A DNA stretch of 64,000 nt, taken from Arthrobacter sp. PM3 (GTDB taxonomy: Bacteria; Actinomycetota; Actinomycetes; Actinomycetales; Micrococcaceae). How positions within the stretch are numbered: position 1 is the stretch's first letter; every line of letters begins with the position of its first letter. The translations under genes were made by a program, and so were the position numbers. Positions 63,901-64,000 of this stretch are shown here, in pieces. The stretch lies in assembly GCF_003352915.1 (NCBI RefSeq), contig NZ_CP022314.1, forward strand, positions 1,531,637-1,595,636, given 5' to 3'. Under the pieces are notes generated by a model. The model was not told the origin of the DNA. It ran no database searches and was given only the letters and a program-made list of their open reading frames with translations.

Positions 63901-64000
63901 CAGACCACCACCGTCATGCCGCCGTCGACGAAGATCGTCTGCCCGTTGACGAAGTCCGAGCCCGCCGAGGCCAGCCACACCGCCGGCCCGGCCAGGTCCT
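63900..64000 (-). CDS. SDR family oxidoreductase, C-terminal fragment (gluconate 5-dehydrogenase-like)
   Basis: Only the last 33 codons lie in the window; the start is beyond the right edge. The fragment (AGPAVWLASAGSDFVNGQTI, then FVDGGMTVVV and TGA) is the standard C-terminus of classical short-chain dehydrogenases. Position beside the idonate-type dehydrogenase and gnd suggests 5-ketogluconate reduction to gluconate, by analogy with idnO/gno. Confidence 0.8.
   Translation of the reverse strand, partial: DLAGPAVWLASAGSDFVNGQTIFVDGGMTVVV

Overview
The window is a gene-dense, high-G+C chromosomal segment. Gene content and order (tig-clpP1-clpP2-clpX, ileS-folC-DUF4233-ndk, mycothiol-type nitroreductase, oligoribonuclease, MptB-like mannosyltransferase, long-form GAPDH) point to an actinobacterium of the Micrococcaceae, most like Arthrobacter/Pseudarthrobacter. 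This rests on protein recognition only. I see no prophage, insertion sequence, CRISPR array or plasmid function. It reads as core chromosome.

Layout. 1-2938: RNase E/G (runs off the left edge), divergent from a VKOR gene. 4178-10120: the minus-strand unit ileS-folC-DUF4233-ndk behind a translational T-box riboswitch. 10170-16532: a membrane phosphohydrolase, an SDR, valS, a monooxygenase, a DUF6325 gene, a tiny Arg/Asp-repeat protein and a 440-base geneless stretch. 16533-21772: nitroreductase-like thioredoxin-fold protein, ClpX, ClpP2, ClpP1, trigger factor, tRNA-Pro, with a ClgR-type operator before clpP1. 21930-36206: tRNA-Gly, DNA glycosylase, RpiB, pepN, OsmC, MscS/truncated haemoglobin, thioesterase, EttA, lipoprotein, SSB paralogue. 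36294-46381: a 17-base repeat array of DnaA-box-like units, a LysR/EamA pair, tRNA-Arg, CorA, Map, AlkD-like protein, MptB-like enzyme, Orn, tRNA-His, acyl-CoA dehydrogenase, Def. 46391-57898: hydrolase, PPK2, PfkB, HNH protein, GAPDH, GMC oxidoreductase, RNase P RNA, slipin, YaaA, zinc-ribbon relative, Nif3. 57993-64000: MsrA, cysK-cysE, then a gluconate/idonate cluster (gnd, FadR-type regulator, idnD-like dehydrogenase, SDR cut by the right edge).

Functional themes. Protein quality control (Tig, ClpP1P2, ClpX, Def, Map), translation (IleS, ValS, EttA, four tRNAs), RNA turnover (RNase E/G, Orn, RNase P) and central carbon metabolism (Gap, Gnd, RpiB, PfkB) dominate. At about fifteen or more genes a TANNNT hexamer ends exactly 6 or 7 bases before the start codon, the signature of leaderless transcripts. 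I used this to choose several starts.

No wholly new multi-gene system is evident. The most unusual sequence elements are the 17-base DnaA-box-like array, the 11-base repeats at the valS promoter, the Arg/Asp-repeat protein and the geneless region 16089-16532.
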